Assembly (NCBI GenBank): GCA_029449235.1
Contig: JANATG010000001.1
Coordinates: 4,588,001-4,652,000 of the forward strand
Length of the DNA stretch: 64,000 bases
Origin: Linnemannia schmuckeri
Taxonomy: Eukaryota; Mortierellomycota; Mortierellomycetes; Mortierellales; Mortierellaceae
Direction: 5' to 3'
Made by a program: the position numbers and the translations under genes
The notes under the pieces: model-generated
The model's input: only the letters and a program-made list of their open reading frames with translations
The model's database searches: none
Told to the model about the DNA's origin: nothing
In this document: in pieces, positions 1 to 12,352 of the stretch
How the letters are laid out: every line of letters starts with the position of its first letter
Position numbering within the stretch: the stretch's first letter is position 1

Positions 1-906
1 CGACCCCGCCAACTATTCGTCTTGGACCTTTTTTTCGTCCCTCCTTCCCAGAAAAGGATTAAGAAGCACCTAGCCCAGCAAAAGACACCGCCACTTGCTC
101 TCTTCGATCCCTTGCATCGGCAGTGTTCCTATCGGCTCCACTTCCCTCCCCATCCGTCTTCCATTGCTCCCGCATTTTTGTCATAGCCACATTTTATCTC
201 CCTGTCCATTTCCCCCCCACGCATTACCAAAAATAAAATAATAATTTTCCCTTCGGGGCTTGGGTTGGAGCGGTTCGAAGGAGGGTAAGGGAGAAGAAAA
301 CTCCGTTCAGGTACAGGGGCATACTAAAGCTCAATTTACACCTTAGAAGAGACGACGAAAAAAAAAAAAAAAAAATGAGACCATTATGTGCAGGTTCCAG
401 CAAAAGAAAACGTACAAATCTCAGCGAGACACTTGATACCTTCACCGTCCGGTTCTTGTGCCCTTTATTTTTTTTTCTTCCTCGTTTCATTAGCAATACG
501 GACAAGGAAGAAGAAAAAAGCGACCATTAGCTTACAACAGCCGCTCAGACGAGCAGTGCAATCGACCCGATGGCTTGCCCTTGCCATCATTACAGTAATG
601 ACATGCATTGTTGTCATCCATTGCACCTTGTTTGTTGTGACGAAACACTAAAAGGGGATAACGAGAGCCATGTGGACAATAAGAGGATCATTCACGCAAT
701 TGACGTTCGTTACGGGATGAAAACAAAAAAAGCGTCCAACTAGCCCTTTTGTAACTAGTAATCAGTCAATTGGGATTGAGTAATAATAGTCATTTTGGGA
801 GTGTACTTTTAATAAAAGGGTGGGATGCTAAAACAAGAGAAGACAAAATAATGGAAGTAGCAAAATACAAAGGGATGCAAAGAAATAATAGTAAATGGGG
901 CATAAT
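1..906. other. Non-coding flank downstream of the DUF1647-like gene
   Basis: No coding region is supported here. It holds A/T-rich sequence with an A tract near 358-375, and toward the right end AATAAA-like A-rich sequence (about 810-880, minus-strand sense) that fits the 3' end of the gene at 907. Confidence 0.5.
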
Positions 907-2085
907 CTAATCATCCTCCTCCTCTTCATCAAGATCACTGTCCAAGGGCTGGGAGCCTTGATCCATACCCTTCATGATCTTGTAGGCACGTATCCTCTCC
1001 TTGCAGACCTTGTCCTGATGAACAGTAACTCCATAGTGCTCGGGGAAGTGATGACACTGCTCCTTAAAGTTCATCTTCTTGACCAAATAGGTCAAGGCCG
1101 CTTGGTCCTGACGATGGTTGGCACGAGACGATCCTGTGGGAGCGATACACTCCTTGGTCGACGAGCAGCGGTACCACTCCTTCAACAGTCCATAATAGAT
1201 CTTGTCGTTCGACGCATCAAATGCCACTGCGGCTCCGTTGCAGTTGGACTCTTGCAAATAGTTCTCCAACGAATCGCCATAGAACTCGGGGAGACCAGGG
1301 TGGGTGTACTGCTGGAAGGTACCTGAACTCTGGGGGCTCCAGAATCCATACTTGTCCAGGTAACCGGGAAGGTATCTCAAAAAGTCCAATGCCAACATGT
1401 TGCCGGAATCCAACCAGAGAATGAGACCACGGTACTTGTCGGCAACCTCCTGAATGATACCAGACTTCCAGCCATACTCTCCACGGGCGACAGTGATATC
1501 CCAGAAGGCAGGGTAGGCAGAATAGTCAAAGTCCTTGTACTCGTCCATATACTGGTTCTCCTTGAGCCACTCCATCTGTTCCATCTGCTGGGGAGTCATG
1601 CCGCCGAGGTTGTAGACGACGATTGTGGGGCGGAGCTCTGTCCGCTCGAGGCCGTCAAGGACCTCGGAGAGCGAGTAGAGGAAGGACTCGAGCGCACAGA
1701 AATGATTCGACGAGGCCGCAGTGACGATTGTGTAGGGCTTGCGGAGGGTCTCGAGTGGGGAGGTAGTCCGATCCGAGACCAGGGGGAGGTCATGTTCTGA
1801 TCCGATGGGACCCTGGTTGATGTACTTTTCGTCGATCGTGCCTCTTGTTATGCCACTGTCTCTCAGTCCTTGATTCCTTGACGAGTAGTTTGATCCTGTG
1901 AGTCATCATCATTATGAGAGAAAGAAGGTTAAATGAGAGAGATGACAACAAGCACTCCATAGTTGACAACGGAAGAAGAGATGAAGTGTACCTTGTAGCC
2001 GCAGGTTGGACCAGCCGAGCCAGAGGATGACGAGGACGGCGAGGAAGAAGAGGGTGTGGAGGGAGGAGAAGCGTTTCATGGACAT
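907..2085 (-). CDS. Type II membrane protein resembling DUF1647 (putative glycosyltransferase-like)
   Basis: Two exons are read: 2085..1992 and 1895..907, joined by an intron with a GTACAC donor and a CACAG acceptor, phase 1, giving 360 residues. The N-terminus has a short basic segment and one hydrophobic helix (about residues 8-27), typical of a Golgi or ER signal anchor. The lumenal part contains YTIVTAASSNHF, RPTIVVYNLGG, a FDYSAYP stretch, YGWKSGIIQEV and LILWLDSGN, in the order I know from the animal and nematode DUF1647 family, which resembles nucleotide-sugar transferases. The LDSGN box could stand in for a metal-binding DxD motif; that is inference. HRQDQAAL lies toward the C-terminus. 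The protein ends in an acidic tail (DLDEEEEDD). The start was chosen because it gives the signal anchor and is in frame with exon 2. Enzymatic activity is not established for the family. Confidence 0.75.
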
Positions 2086-2697
2086 GGTCGCTCCCTTCGG
2101 GTTGTTCTTGTATGGCGCCGTCTTGGCTATCTTCCTTGGGGGGTAAAGTCGGTTGGGTGTGTGTTGATGAGTTGTCCTGTTGTCCTCCCCGTTTGGTTGG
2201 TTGTTATGAAAGGGAGTGCTTGGTATCAAGGAGGGAGGGAGGAGAGAGTAAAAATAGTTATGTCGACAAGAGTAAAAAGGGATGGTGGTACAGTAGGTAA
2301 AATAGGAAGGGATATTAAGAGAGAGAGAGAGAGAGAGAATATGTATGTCTAGTAGATGGTGATGAGAGGCGGATGAGGAAAGAAAAGAAAAGGTGATGAA
2401 AGAAAGAAAGAAAAAAAAAAAAAAAAAAAAAAAGAGAGTAAAAAGAAGAGAAAGGAAAAGAAAAGAGAAAAAAGGGGGAAGAATAGAAATAAGCCTTCTG
2501 GCTGGTGTGTACAGGTGGACAGACAATTCGACAAACGCCTCCCTCTCGACCAAACACAGTCTAGCCCACTTGTTTTTGTCTTCTTGCAGCACAGGCACCA
2601 ATTGATCTCCTTCCTTCTTTTATTCATATCATTCACCGTCGACAGTCTCCATTCTTTTATCATCAACAGACCAGCAATTGATCCAGAGGTCAACAGC

Positions 2698-2722
2698 ACA
2701 GGACAGGACAGGACAGGACAGG
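2698..2722. repeat. (ACAGG)n pentanucleotide microsatellite
   Basis: Five consecutive ACAGG units are visible. Confidence 0.85.
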
Positions 2723-3871
2723 GCAAGTCAACTGAGTCGAGTCAAGCAAGTTCTCTCTGTCTCTCTCTCTCTCCCTCTCAAAAAAAAAAAAAAAAAAAGA
2801 ACTTTGCCAGAGAGTGTGTGTTCCTGCCTGTGCAAGTTCATAGTGTCCCCCAAAATGTATTTTTAGTTTTTTCACTTCTCTCTCTCTCATACACCCAGCA
2901 GCAGCGACTCTCTGATGTGACACCGCCTTTTTTTACTTTTTCGAATCCGCCCCGCCCGCCATCCTCAAAAGGCCTTAAACGCACTCTATCGACCTATGCC
3001 CTGCCGCACAGTGAAGATGATCCCAATTGCTCACGCCCCTGCCTCTCGTCTCCTAACATTTCCACCGCAATGACCTCCTTTCTCTGACGCATTTTCATTA
3101 CTTCTAACCAACTCGGACTACATACCTGTACATCTGACCTCTTTGCACCTCAGTTGCTATGTCACGGCCACTTTTAGCAAGGGCGTAAACTGACAAAGCA
3201 AGCAGAAACTCTGAACGCCACATTCTCTATAGCCGTAGTGCTTTTTATAAACTGTATCCATCTGCGGTCGCAGGCGTTTTGCGTAGTCCTAACCCCTCTC
3301 ATACTTCCTCTCTCGCCTCTTTTTAACGCCCAATGCCAACAGAAGACAGAAGGCCTTTGAAAAAGAAAGCTTCATCGTCGGAAATGCATAGAGTTCATGT
3401 TCTTGAGTGTCTGTGTGCTTGTGTCTGTGTGTGCTTCTTTTCCTTTCTTAGCACTACCTGGGCCTCCCGGAAGATCCTTCGTTCATCGACAAATACAACC
3501 TAGCCCCTCGCCCCTTCTCCCTCTCTTCCCTTCTACCTTCACCCTCTTCTCTCCCTTCCTCCCATTCTTCAACTTTCTCCGTCGATGCTCTCCTTCTCTC
3601 TTTCTCAAAAAACAATCGCGTCTAACCCGATTTGAATACAGCTGTTAAACAAAGCACACAAAAAAAAACTGTTTTTTGTGCTCACGTTTTTCGTGTGCTC
3701 TCTTTGTCCTTTTTTCTGTGTGTGTGTGTGTTTTTTATTCTTGCTGCTCTCGTTTTACTACAGCAGCTCCTTTCAAGCGATAACTTACCACGTTTGCATG
3801 TTGCCGAACAATGCTGACGGAACTTGACCCATGATTTGGTGGGTGAAGGGGTTTGTTGTTTATCCGCGCCT

Positions 3872-3873
<2 letters not shown>

Positions 3874-3909
<36 letters not shown>
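3874..3909. repeat. Poly-T tract, 36 nt
   Basis: Uninterrupted T run. Similar A/T runs of about 20-36 nt recur through the window. Confidence 0.9.
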
Positions 3910-5503
3910 CGGTGGTCCCCTCGCACCCATGGCTCAATTGCTCACTCGTCTCGGTCTCTTGGTCGCTAACACACTCGCATGACGAAAACTACCCCCCCCC
4001 CCCAACGCATGCATGCATGAAGTATCGGGTTCATGAGGTCGACTAGGAGGACCTCTCTTTTGTTACGGTTCTATCATTTTGACGCCCACACCTCCTCGCG
4101 CGTGGAACGGAGTTCCTTTTCACAACTCGATTATCATCACATCATAGAAAAAAACGCTAGTTCTTCTCACATCCCGGCAATCACCCAACCTGTCTGGTGC
4201 TATTTGTCTATTTCTAACAAGCTGTTCTAATGATAGGTCAGCCCACACCCCGATAAGCCTATATTATCTATGCCTTAACCCTTTACAAAGAGAAGAACAC
4301 CAAACTCAACCTAGCGATCGTCCGTTCGTCCTTTTTTTTTTTGCGTCTGGCTTGTCTTTCAATTGTACACTCCGATCTCTGACGTAGTGTCGAGTTCAGT
4401 AAGGATGCTGATGAGGGTAAGAATTAATGATGAACCAGTCTTGGATAAGATGAAGTGGGGGATCTTTTTCCTCTTGTTTAGGAACGACATGAAAATAGTT
4501 GACTTTAAGGTGGGGGGCCGTAGGATGTGCATTTAAATGAAATTAAGACTCACAACAAAAAAAAAAAAAAATCACATTCAGCGCCAGTTTAGGAGACCAA
4601 GCACCGAAAGTATTGTAAAAGCCGGTTGTTTACCGCCTTCTGATCTCATTTTTTGATCCTGCTTGAAACAAAAAAGAGTCTCTCTCATCCATATGTTTTC
4701 CTTTCCCTTCTGTACTCAGACAACCACCAAAAACTCTCACGCCCTGCAGTACTTTCAATGCATCCTTTGCTCAGACAATCCCTTATGACTTTGTGTCTCT
4801 TTGAGTACTCTCCACTCCCTTATGTCAATCCTCCCCACCCCATCCCTCATGCATGTTGCAATACTAATCTCCCTTTTCGCTCTGGTCCTTTCTCCTCCTC
4901 GCTCGCTTCCACGCTCTTCAAGGCAGCAGAGAATGTTAATGCAAAACATTCCTCTCATTCTTCCTTCCCTCCTCCTCCCCCCATCCCGTCGTGCTTTTGT
5001 CTTTATGTCTATTGGGCTCATACATAGCCCTCCCCAAGGGCTTATCGTGGCAGTTAACGTCAAGTACCTACCCTCTACAAGGACTTGAGATAATCGAGAC
5101 ATGCAGAAAAAAGGCCCTTTGTCATCGCCATCATCATTAACATCATCAGGCAGCTCAAGTTAAACTGCAGGTAGGTTGAGAGCCAACAACTACCTTTTTT
5201 TTTTCTTCCCCCGTTCAAATTTAGCTTTAAGGTTGGTGGCAAACGAAAAAAAAAAAAGAGAGAGACAGAACTTGAACGAGGAGGAGGGGATGCAACGAAG
5301 CAGCCTCGCCGGAGAATATTTTTGTCAGACTTCATATCAGATGTGTATTGTCGAAGTAGTACCTTGGCCCTACAGCTCATCATGTTTTGTTTTTGTGATA
5401 GTAATCAATTTATGCAAAGTTGTCAACTCGATTTATTTTAATAAAAAGGAATAGAAAAGCAACGAGAAAATGAAAAAACAATAAAGCGATCAAGAAGGTG
5501 ATC

Positions 5504-8500
5504 CTAAATAAAGGTGTTGGGCTTATGGTCATCAATAATATTCCAAGCCGCTCGCCACTGCCGACTCCTCATCGTCTCATTAGCCGACCCACGAATGCCA
5601 TAACTGACATCCCAGAAGAACAAGAATGTAAACGTCACCGCCGCAAACGCAACCGCCCACACCACATTCCTAACCTTGCTAGAAACCCCAGGCCGGTTGA
5701 CAAAATGGTCAATCACAAAACTGAACAATAAAAGCGAAAAGTACAGAGCTGGGAAGTAATGGTGCAAATACGTTACACGGCCCATAATGCAGAAGGGAAT
5801 GTAGTGCAGGAACCATCCTCCCACAAGCAACTTGCCCGCAGCCAGGAACTGCTCCCACTCCATAGGGCTCACATCCTGGAACTTGCGTTGACGACGGACA
5901 ATGTAGTAGAACGCCGTCAGCGCAAAGACGCCCAACGACAAGGTACCGCCCCACCAGGCAATAGGATTGCCCAAGAGATAAAACTTGACTGTGTCATCGC
6001 CCCATCCACACATACGAAGACCGACTGCCAACAAGGGCCACTGGCTAGGGTTCGATGCCAAAACATCCTCCTTGTCTGGGTCTGGGATCAATGCGTTGTT
6101 GGATGTCATCATCGCCACATTCAAATGCCAAAAGTCCTTCCAGAACTTGCTCTTATACAAATTGCCTTCACCCGCTGGCACTATGTTGATTACACGCAAA
6201 AAGGAAGTATAGTCAGTAATCGCGAATGTTTGCAAAGTAAAATACGACCAAACATGATTAATGACTTACTCTTGTCGTTCCAGTGCTGCTCAATGTTCCA
6301 GATAGAGTGGGGCGAGTTGGTGCGGTTACGGGTATCGCAAGTGACCTCAATCTGGCGGAATCCCCACTGAGGCAAGTTGACATTCTCAGCGGTCAAAAGA
6401 CATCCAAGGACACGGTGTCTCAATCTGAACGTAGTCGAAAGCGATCTCAACTGGCCATCCTTGGGGTGATGACTGTTCTCGTCAACAATCTCTATGATCC
6501 ACTCGTCATTGGCATCGTTGGTAGAGTCATCTCCGTATCCACTGACCTCCCACTGCGCAGAAGTAATGGGAGCCTTAATACGATGGCTGTGCAAGCTGCG
6601 GTTGGTCTGCTCATGTCCCAGACGGATCAGATTGCCATCACGCAAGATCCGAGGGCTACCGGCATCCTCTGGCACCTCTTCGCTTTTGATGTTCTTGAGG
6701 ATCCAGTTGTTGTTGTTGTCCTTGTGGTGGTAGCAGGTGACCTGTTGTTGGCCAGATCCCTCAGGGTATGTCTGAACGTGCGAGTGAAGCAATCCTCCGC
6801 CATATCCAGTGTTCTTAATCGTCACCTTCGATCCATACGCCACATCTATTTGTATTGAAAATAATGGCGTTAATAATTTTTACTTTGCACAAGGCTACGA
6901 CGCCCATACAGCATTGCCATTGATGAGCAAAGAAGGTACGACTTACAAAGAGGGTTGTTGCGGAAGTCGTTGCCGTTGAGACTGGCCTGGAAGAGAGAAC
7001 TCATCTGAGCATCTCCGGGTCCACTGTTGCGAAGAATGGCAAAATGGAGCGCGAACGAGGCAACATAAACAGAGAAGGGGAGGGCGATCAGGCAAGCAGC
7101 GCGAGCAACCCAGTGCTTGATGTATGTGGTCTTGGGAAGGCTCAAATCGCCAAACAAATCCCACAACTCCTCAATCGTGTTCTATCATTAGCAAATTTGC
7201 AACTGAAGTTAGAATCAAGAGTGATACAACCGTCCATAACCTACGTCCTGAGAAGCAGGAAACTAGACTTACCAAGCCAACCAAGGCGGTGACAAATAAA
7301 CCGACCCATTTGATGCTGGAGACGAGTCCGATAGCAACACCGGTCATAGCCAACCACAACCACCAATCTAATGAGAAAGGGCTATCATATGCACAGAACA
7401 AAATATAATAGGGAAATAGTTAGATCCTGGTCGAGTCCATTGTAACCCAGCACGTCATTAGTATATAACTAGTACAAACGAGCACTTACTCGTGACGCTC
7501 GTTCCTGAAACGGGTGAGGCAGAAAAAGACAAAGCAGGTAGCGGCAAGGAGCATAGAGTCCAAAAGAATAAAGCGACTGATGGTAAGGTAGGCGTTGTCA
7601 AAGAGGACCAAAACAGCAGCAAAGACGCAAGCGGTCTGGGACATTCCCAACTCCTGTGAGGTCCAGTAGGCGAGGGGTACCATGATGGCGCCAAAGAATG
7701 CATTGAAGATACGCATGAATCCATAGCCAATGTCAGGGTATTTGGCGCCAGAATCAAACCCGAACGAGCCGTCGTATCCGGCCAGAGCTCCCGATAGTCC
7801 GACCAGCATCTTACCCAGAGGTGGGTGTACATCAAAGTAGAAATCTCCTTTGATGTAATATGATCCAAACTATTATGTAAAAACAGAACCAACATGATTT
7901 TGTTATGTGAATTCATTTGCATCCTTTGTTCATGCGACATACAACAAGACACAGTGGCAGAAAACCCTGCTCATGTGAATGATCAGGGACGGAACCAAGA
8001 TTACAGTCTTACCTTGCCGAAATGGGCCTGAGAACAAAATAGACACATCAGGGACGGTTTGGTAGCATAAAAACGATATATGAATGAGATAGCAATTGCG
8101 TCAGAAAAGAGAAGCGAAAGCACAGAAACAAACAAAACAACAGTGCGTGCGTGCGTGCTTGTAATGTGAAGCAGGGTTTGGAGGTGTTTGATGGATATGT
8201 GTTGCCGTTGTTGTTATTTTTCGTTATCGGTAGATCGTTTGGCTCACTCGTTCCCTTCATTCCCACTCTTTCCCTCATCCTGCTCCTTGCTTGATCAATT
8301 CAATCGCCCATCGCCATCGTCATCAAATCAATCAATCATAAAACAATAACAAAACAAGGCATTACCTCGTCCCAGACGACAATATCCGACGACTTGATAT
8401 CCCTGAAGCGCGTCCAGAAGGAGACCAATGTCAACAAGGTCGGGATCAGGATGTAATCGTTCTGCTGATAGAACCGGATATACTAATGAATTACACATGA

Positions 8501-9079
8501 ACGGAAGCAGTGGCGGTGAACGTGTTAATAAAAAAGTGCTCACTCGCTTCATGGACCTACTTTTTTTCGATCGAAGCTGTTGTTGCTGTTATTGTCATCG
8601 GTGCCCCTCACTTTTTTGTACAAACGAGGGCAATGGTGAGTGGGCGTTGAGCAAAATATTAGCCGTTAAATTCTCAACTCCCATCTGAACCCATATGAAC
8701 CCGAATATTCGTCGACTCTTTTCTTCTATACTATCGTTTTTTTTTAACAACAGCCCAAACCTCTTTGAACTCACCACCACACACAACTTATCTCAAACAT
8801 CGATTGCAATAAAACAAAACATAAAAATACCTTGTTGGCAGAATACTCTTTCCGGGGAGGTGCATACCCAAACTGGTAATGGTCCCTGTGGGCATATGCA
8901 CTCGCCTGCTGATGTTGCTGCTGTTGTTGGAATGCAGGTTTCAAAGGGTTAGGTCCGTAAGGGTCTGATGAGCGGTTTTGGCTGCTGTTGTGATGGTCAT
9001 CCTGTTGTTGGTGGACTTGGTCACGGTTGGTAGAGGAGCCGACGGGATTGCGCCGTTTGATGTTCTCGCTCGTGTACAT
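5504..9079 (-). CDS. Protein O-mannosyltransferase, PMT2 subfamily
   Basis: Transfers mannose from dolichol-P-mannose to Ser/Thr of secretory proteins in the ER membrane; PMT2-type subunits usually pair with a PMT1-type partner. Eight exons are read: 9079..8831, 8464..8366, 8027..8013 (15 nt), 7869..7490, 7381..7273, 7181..6947, 6845..6270 and 6180..5504, all GT-AG, giving about 779 residues, normal for the family. Residues 1-83 are a Gln/Asn/His-rich cytosolic tail. The VVWDE motif carrying the catalytic Asp-Glu pair ends exon 2; AHFGK follows on the micro-exon; then HPPLGKM, GLFVTALVGL, the MIR block (GGGLLHSHVQTYPEGS, QQQVTCYHHKD, about residues 360-550), LNVAMMTSNNAL and the C-terminal multi-pass region with GRVTYLHHYFPALYF. 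The MIR wording is PMT2-like rather than PMT4-like. Exon 2 has a tandem CAGCAG acceptor that would add or drop one Gln. Confidence 0.93.
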
Positions 9080-9988
9080 CGCGAAAAGCTGTTGTTGTTC
9101 GTTTTTGCGTCTCGCCTATGTTGTACTGGTCCTTGATGAGTGTCCTTGATGGATGTAAAGTTGTCAGTCCTGGATGACGAAGGATGACGAGGTCGTGAGG
9201 AAGAAGAGAGAGGGGATCAGCTCCTTAGCGAGAGGGGGAGGAAATGAGCTTGTTGGTCGAGACGTAAAGAAAAAAGAAAAAAGAAAAAGAATAGAAAGCA
9301 GAAACGAAAGAAAAGGGAAGGAAATAGTAAAAATAAAATAAATTATGAAATGAAATTTGGGCCTCGTCTTGCTTCCTGCTTTAGTGCGCCAACGCACACA
9401 CTCCAATTACCCAATTCCTCAATTATTCACGTACATATCACACCAAATCACCATGATCCGTATTCATAATCGACATTGGCTCGTCCTATCTATCACTCCT
9501 CTTTCTACTCTTCCTACAGTTCAGTCCTCTCAGCTCATCCATTGGACTCATTTTTCTGCCTTTGACTTCTTTTCATCCTTCCATATTTCGGAATAGAAGT
9601 CTTCTCTACCACCTCCTCACTCCCCCCCCCTCCGTTTCTTTTCTTTCTATGATTGTCAGAACAAGGGATGAGCAAAGCCTACGACAAAAGAACGCGTCCA
9701 TAACCTTATACGTAAGTAAGGGGGTGAGTAGTGAACCACAGCAACCTTGTCAACCCTAGGCGAAAAAAAAAGACACCACGCATTCGCAATCTCTTTTCGA
9801 ACAGATGACTATCATTTATTGTACAGTTCGCCCTTGCAACAAAAAGCGGCCCGGCTCCTCCTCCTCTTCTTTGCCCTTTCAAGAGTATAACATCTACATG
9901 CCTTGTTTTGTTTCTCGTCTCTGTTGCCTCCTCAAGGCAACTCAGTTGCTTGTTCTTTTTCAGCTCAGCAAGAAGATTGCTTCTGACT
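9080..9988. other. Promoter/leader of PMT2 gene and 3' flank of Scd6 gene
   Basis: No gene is seen. Two minus-strand genes lie head-to-tail, so this interval holds the 3' UTR of the Scd6-like gene and the upstream control region of the PMT2 gene. It has C/T-rich and GAAA-rich tracts near 9260-9350. Confidence 0.45.
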
Positions 9989-11843
9989 CTATACCTGCTG
10001 CTGCTGTGTCTGCTGCTGTTGCTGATAGTGCTGGCTATGTTGCTGGTAACCACCGGTGCGGTTGTTATTATAGTGTCCACCGCCACGACCGTTGTAGCCC
10101 ATGCCATTGCTGTTGTTGTATCCACCACGACCATAACCACCACCGCCACCACCGCCTCCACGCTGGCCACCACGGTATCCACCGCGGTAGCCTCCACGAT
10201 AGCCACCACGGAATCGACCCTGGTCGACTGAAGTCTGACCAAACGTCTCCAAGTTCAACTGGCGCTCCTCCGACTGCTTGGCGCGTCTCTCAGGCATACT
10301 CAGACGGTTGTGTCCCTGGCTACTTGTTCAGAGGAGATGTTCATAGTACGGTAAGTTGGCAAAATCCAAAAAAAATGTGACAAGAAATAACGACAATGCT
10401 CGAAAAAAAAGAAAGACGTACTTCTGCTCGGCCTTGTTCATGCGCTCCTTGGTCTCACAGGAAATGTTGTCGAAGAAGGACTTGGAGCGATCATAAAACT
10501 CCTCGGCCTGAGGAATAATAACCTCCTCCTCTTCTACAACTTCTGCCTCGTCAGTCTTTCCAACCTCCTTAGCAAGATCATCCTTGTGGAACTTGGCGTT
10601 TGAGGTCTCAAAGTCGAAATCCGAAGCAGGGACAGCGGGGGCACGGGTGTTGTTCATATGACCATGGGCGCCGCCACGGCCGCCACGGCCTCCACGACGA
10701 TTATTGTTCGAGTGGAGCAAGTGGCCGCCCATGCCAGGGAGACGGTTCGAGAACTTGGGCTCGTTGTCATTCTGAACGGCGCCATCTGTCAAATCCTTGG
10801 AGACGTTGAGCTCGCTGACCTGCTTGGCAAGGATCTCGACTGACTTGCGAAGTTCCTGAGGCTGAGTCTTGGGGGTCGAGCGAACTGGGGGGGGAGCGGG
10901 CTTAATAGTCTCCGAATCCGACTTTTCTTGCTCCTCGGCCTCCTTCTCCGCTGGCTTGATCTCAGTTGATGGAGAGCGCTTCGCCTCCTCCTACATCAAC
11001 ATCACGTAGCACATTGTGGGATGGTAAGTAAATATAGTTAACGATGCAGCGATATCGCGAGACGGCACAAAATGGTAAAAAATCGTTACCTGGGCTACTT
11101 TGAGAGCGTGCTGAGGGGGAGAAGACAATCTTTGAACGTTAGGCTGCTGGGGAGCGGGCTGCTGGTACTGTTGCTGAGGGAGCTGCTGCTGCTGTTGAGG
11201 CTGCTGGTAGTAACCGGCGGGCGGTCCCTGCAGATGCTGGTTGTAGTAGTTGGGAGGCGCCGTGGTCTATTTTCTCATGCAGTGGTAATGTTCTAGGTCA
11301 GTTCATTCGCTCGATATGAAAAAATACGACAAATATCATACTGTAACTTACGCCAAGGATGGCAGGGTCATCGGGGACCTGGGGACGCACTGGGGCCTGA
11401 GGTGCTGGGGGCTCGCAGACGTGAAGATCCTTGACATCCGATCCACGGAAGACAATGTACTCAAAGATGTTGTCGTTGGGGGGGATCTCCTCTGCAGGGT
11501 TGCCACGACGACCTTCAGTACCGTACGACTTGACTATTGTTCAAAAATAATACGATAATATGTAATTGTTAGCACAAGAGCTTATTAAGCCAATGTGAAT
11601 ACTGGTTGCTGTACCATGCTCTCCCTTGTCCTCCACTGTCGAGCTGGTTCAATAAAGAATCTTGTTGAAGCAAAAAGTATAAAATCACAGCGAAGGCGCG
11701 TGCTATTCTTTTTTGTGGAAGAGTTTACCTTGCTCGAGGGCGACGGTTGAGTCGGTGGGGTTGAGGTGATGAAGGATTCCGACGTAGCGAATATCCGAGC
11801 GAGAGATCAAGCTGATCTTCGAACCAATGTATCCGCCGCTCAT
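9989..11843 (-). CDS. Scd6/LSM14/RAP55-family mRNP protein
   Basis: A cytoplasmic translational repressor and decapping activator of P-bodies; the yeast relatives bind eIF4G through RGG repeats. Five exons are read: 11843..11729, 11533..11352, 11266..11090, 10990..10422 and 10319..9989, giving 457 residues. The LSm14 domain occupies about residues 1-85 (GSKISLISRSDIRYVGILH, TVALEQVKSYGTEGR, NIFEYIVFRGSDVKDL). A Gln/Pro-rich linker follows, then a Glu-rich segment, RGG repeats, the FDF motif (SDFDFETSNAKF), the FFD box (FYDRSKSFFDNIS), the TFG box (LNLETFGQ) and a C-terminal RGG/Gly-Tyr tail with poly-Gln. The exon 4/5 junction was placed at the TAG acceptor that keeps the frame into LSMPERR. 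All hallmarks of the family are present in the normal order. Confidence 0.92.
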
Positions 11844-12352
11844 TGTTTTCGTTTCAGTAGGTTGCTTTGTCGGGGAGGATTTATGTGTTGTTTGGGGGTT
11901 CCTTTTGCACTACTTTTGTTTTGTATGGTTCTATGACAAGGAGAACAGAAAAGAATAAATAAAGATGCATGCAGAGGCGCGTGTATGTCAGTTTCTTGTC
12001 GATCGTTTCTCTTGTCCTTGTCTGCTCTTTCTTCTTCGATGAGCAGCTGTTGTGGCGAAAAGAGATGTTTATTTTCTTGTCTTTAAGTATCGATCGGTGC
12101 CAAGGGAAGGAACATACCCGGGAGTTGGTGACAAAAGATAAGTTTGCGAGAATAAGGATGGGGTTGATGGGTTTGGAGGGAAGTCGAAGAAGGAGAAGAG
12201 GGAACAAAGGGACACGACTGGAGCAGCTGGCTGACACTTCATATGTGGAGGCCCACTTGTGGCCTCGAAGGAGTGACGTCAGCATTGACCAAAAAAAAAA
12301 AAAAAGGACACGCTCGTCGAACACCACTGTACTCACAGCACAAGGAAACACA
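11844..12352. other. Shared divergent promoter of the Scd6-like and Par14-like genes
   Basis: About 500 nt between two divergent start codons. No conserved element was recognised. An open frame on the plus strand runs into the Par14 start but has no family resemblance upstream of the ATG at 12353. Confidence 0.45.

Larger units (their letters stand above)
2086..5503. other. Long non-coding spacer, pyrimidine/purine skewed
   Basis: About 3.4 kb without a supportable gene. The part next to 2085 is the promoter and leader of the DUF1647-like gene. It contains a (GA)n run near 2318-2338, an A-rich GAAA stretch near 2400-2470, an (ACAGG)n repeat at 2698-2722, a 36-nt T tract at 3874-3909 and further homopolymers. 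Open frames here are low-complexity Ser/Leu/Phe or Lys/Arg frames without family resemblance. Confidence 0.5.

Noticed and set aside
895..1326. Plus-strand frame opposite the DUF1647-like gene
   Set aside because: Shadow of a strongly supported minus-strand exon; no start context or family resemblance.
1912..2601. 229-residue minus-strand frame running through the leader
   Set aside because: Most of it is translated homopolymer and simple repeat; only the last part (from 2085) is exon 1 of the membrane protein.
2515..3087. 190-residue plus-strand frame
   Set aside because: Low-complexity Ser/Pro/Leu composition from C/T-rich spacer; no domain seen.
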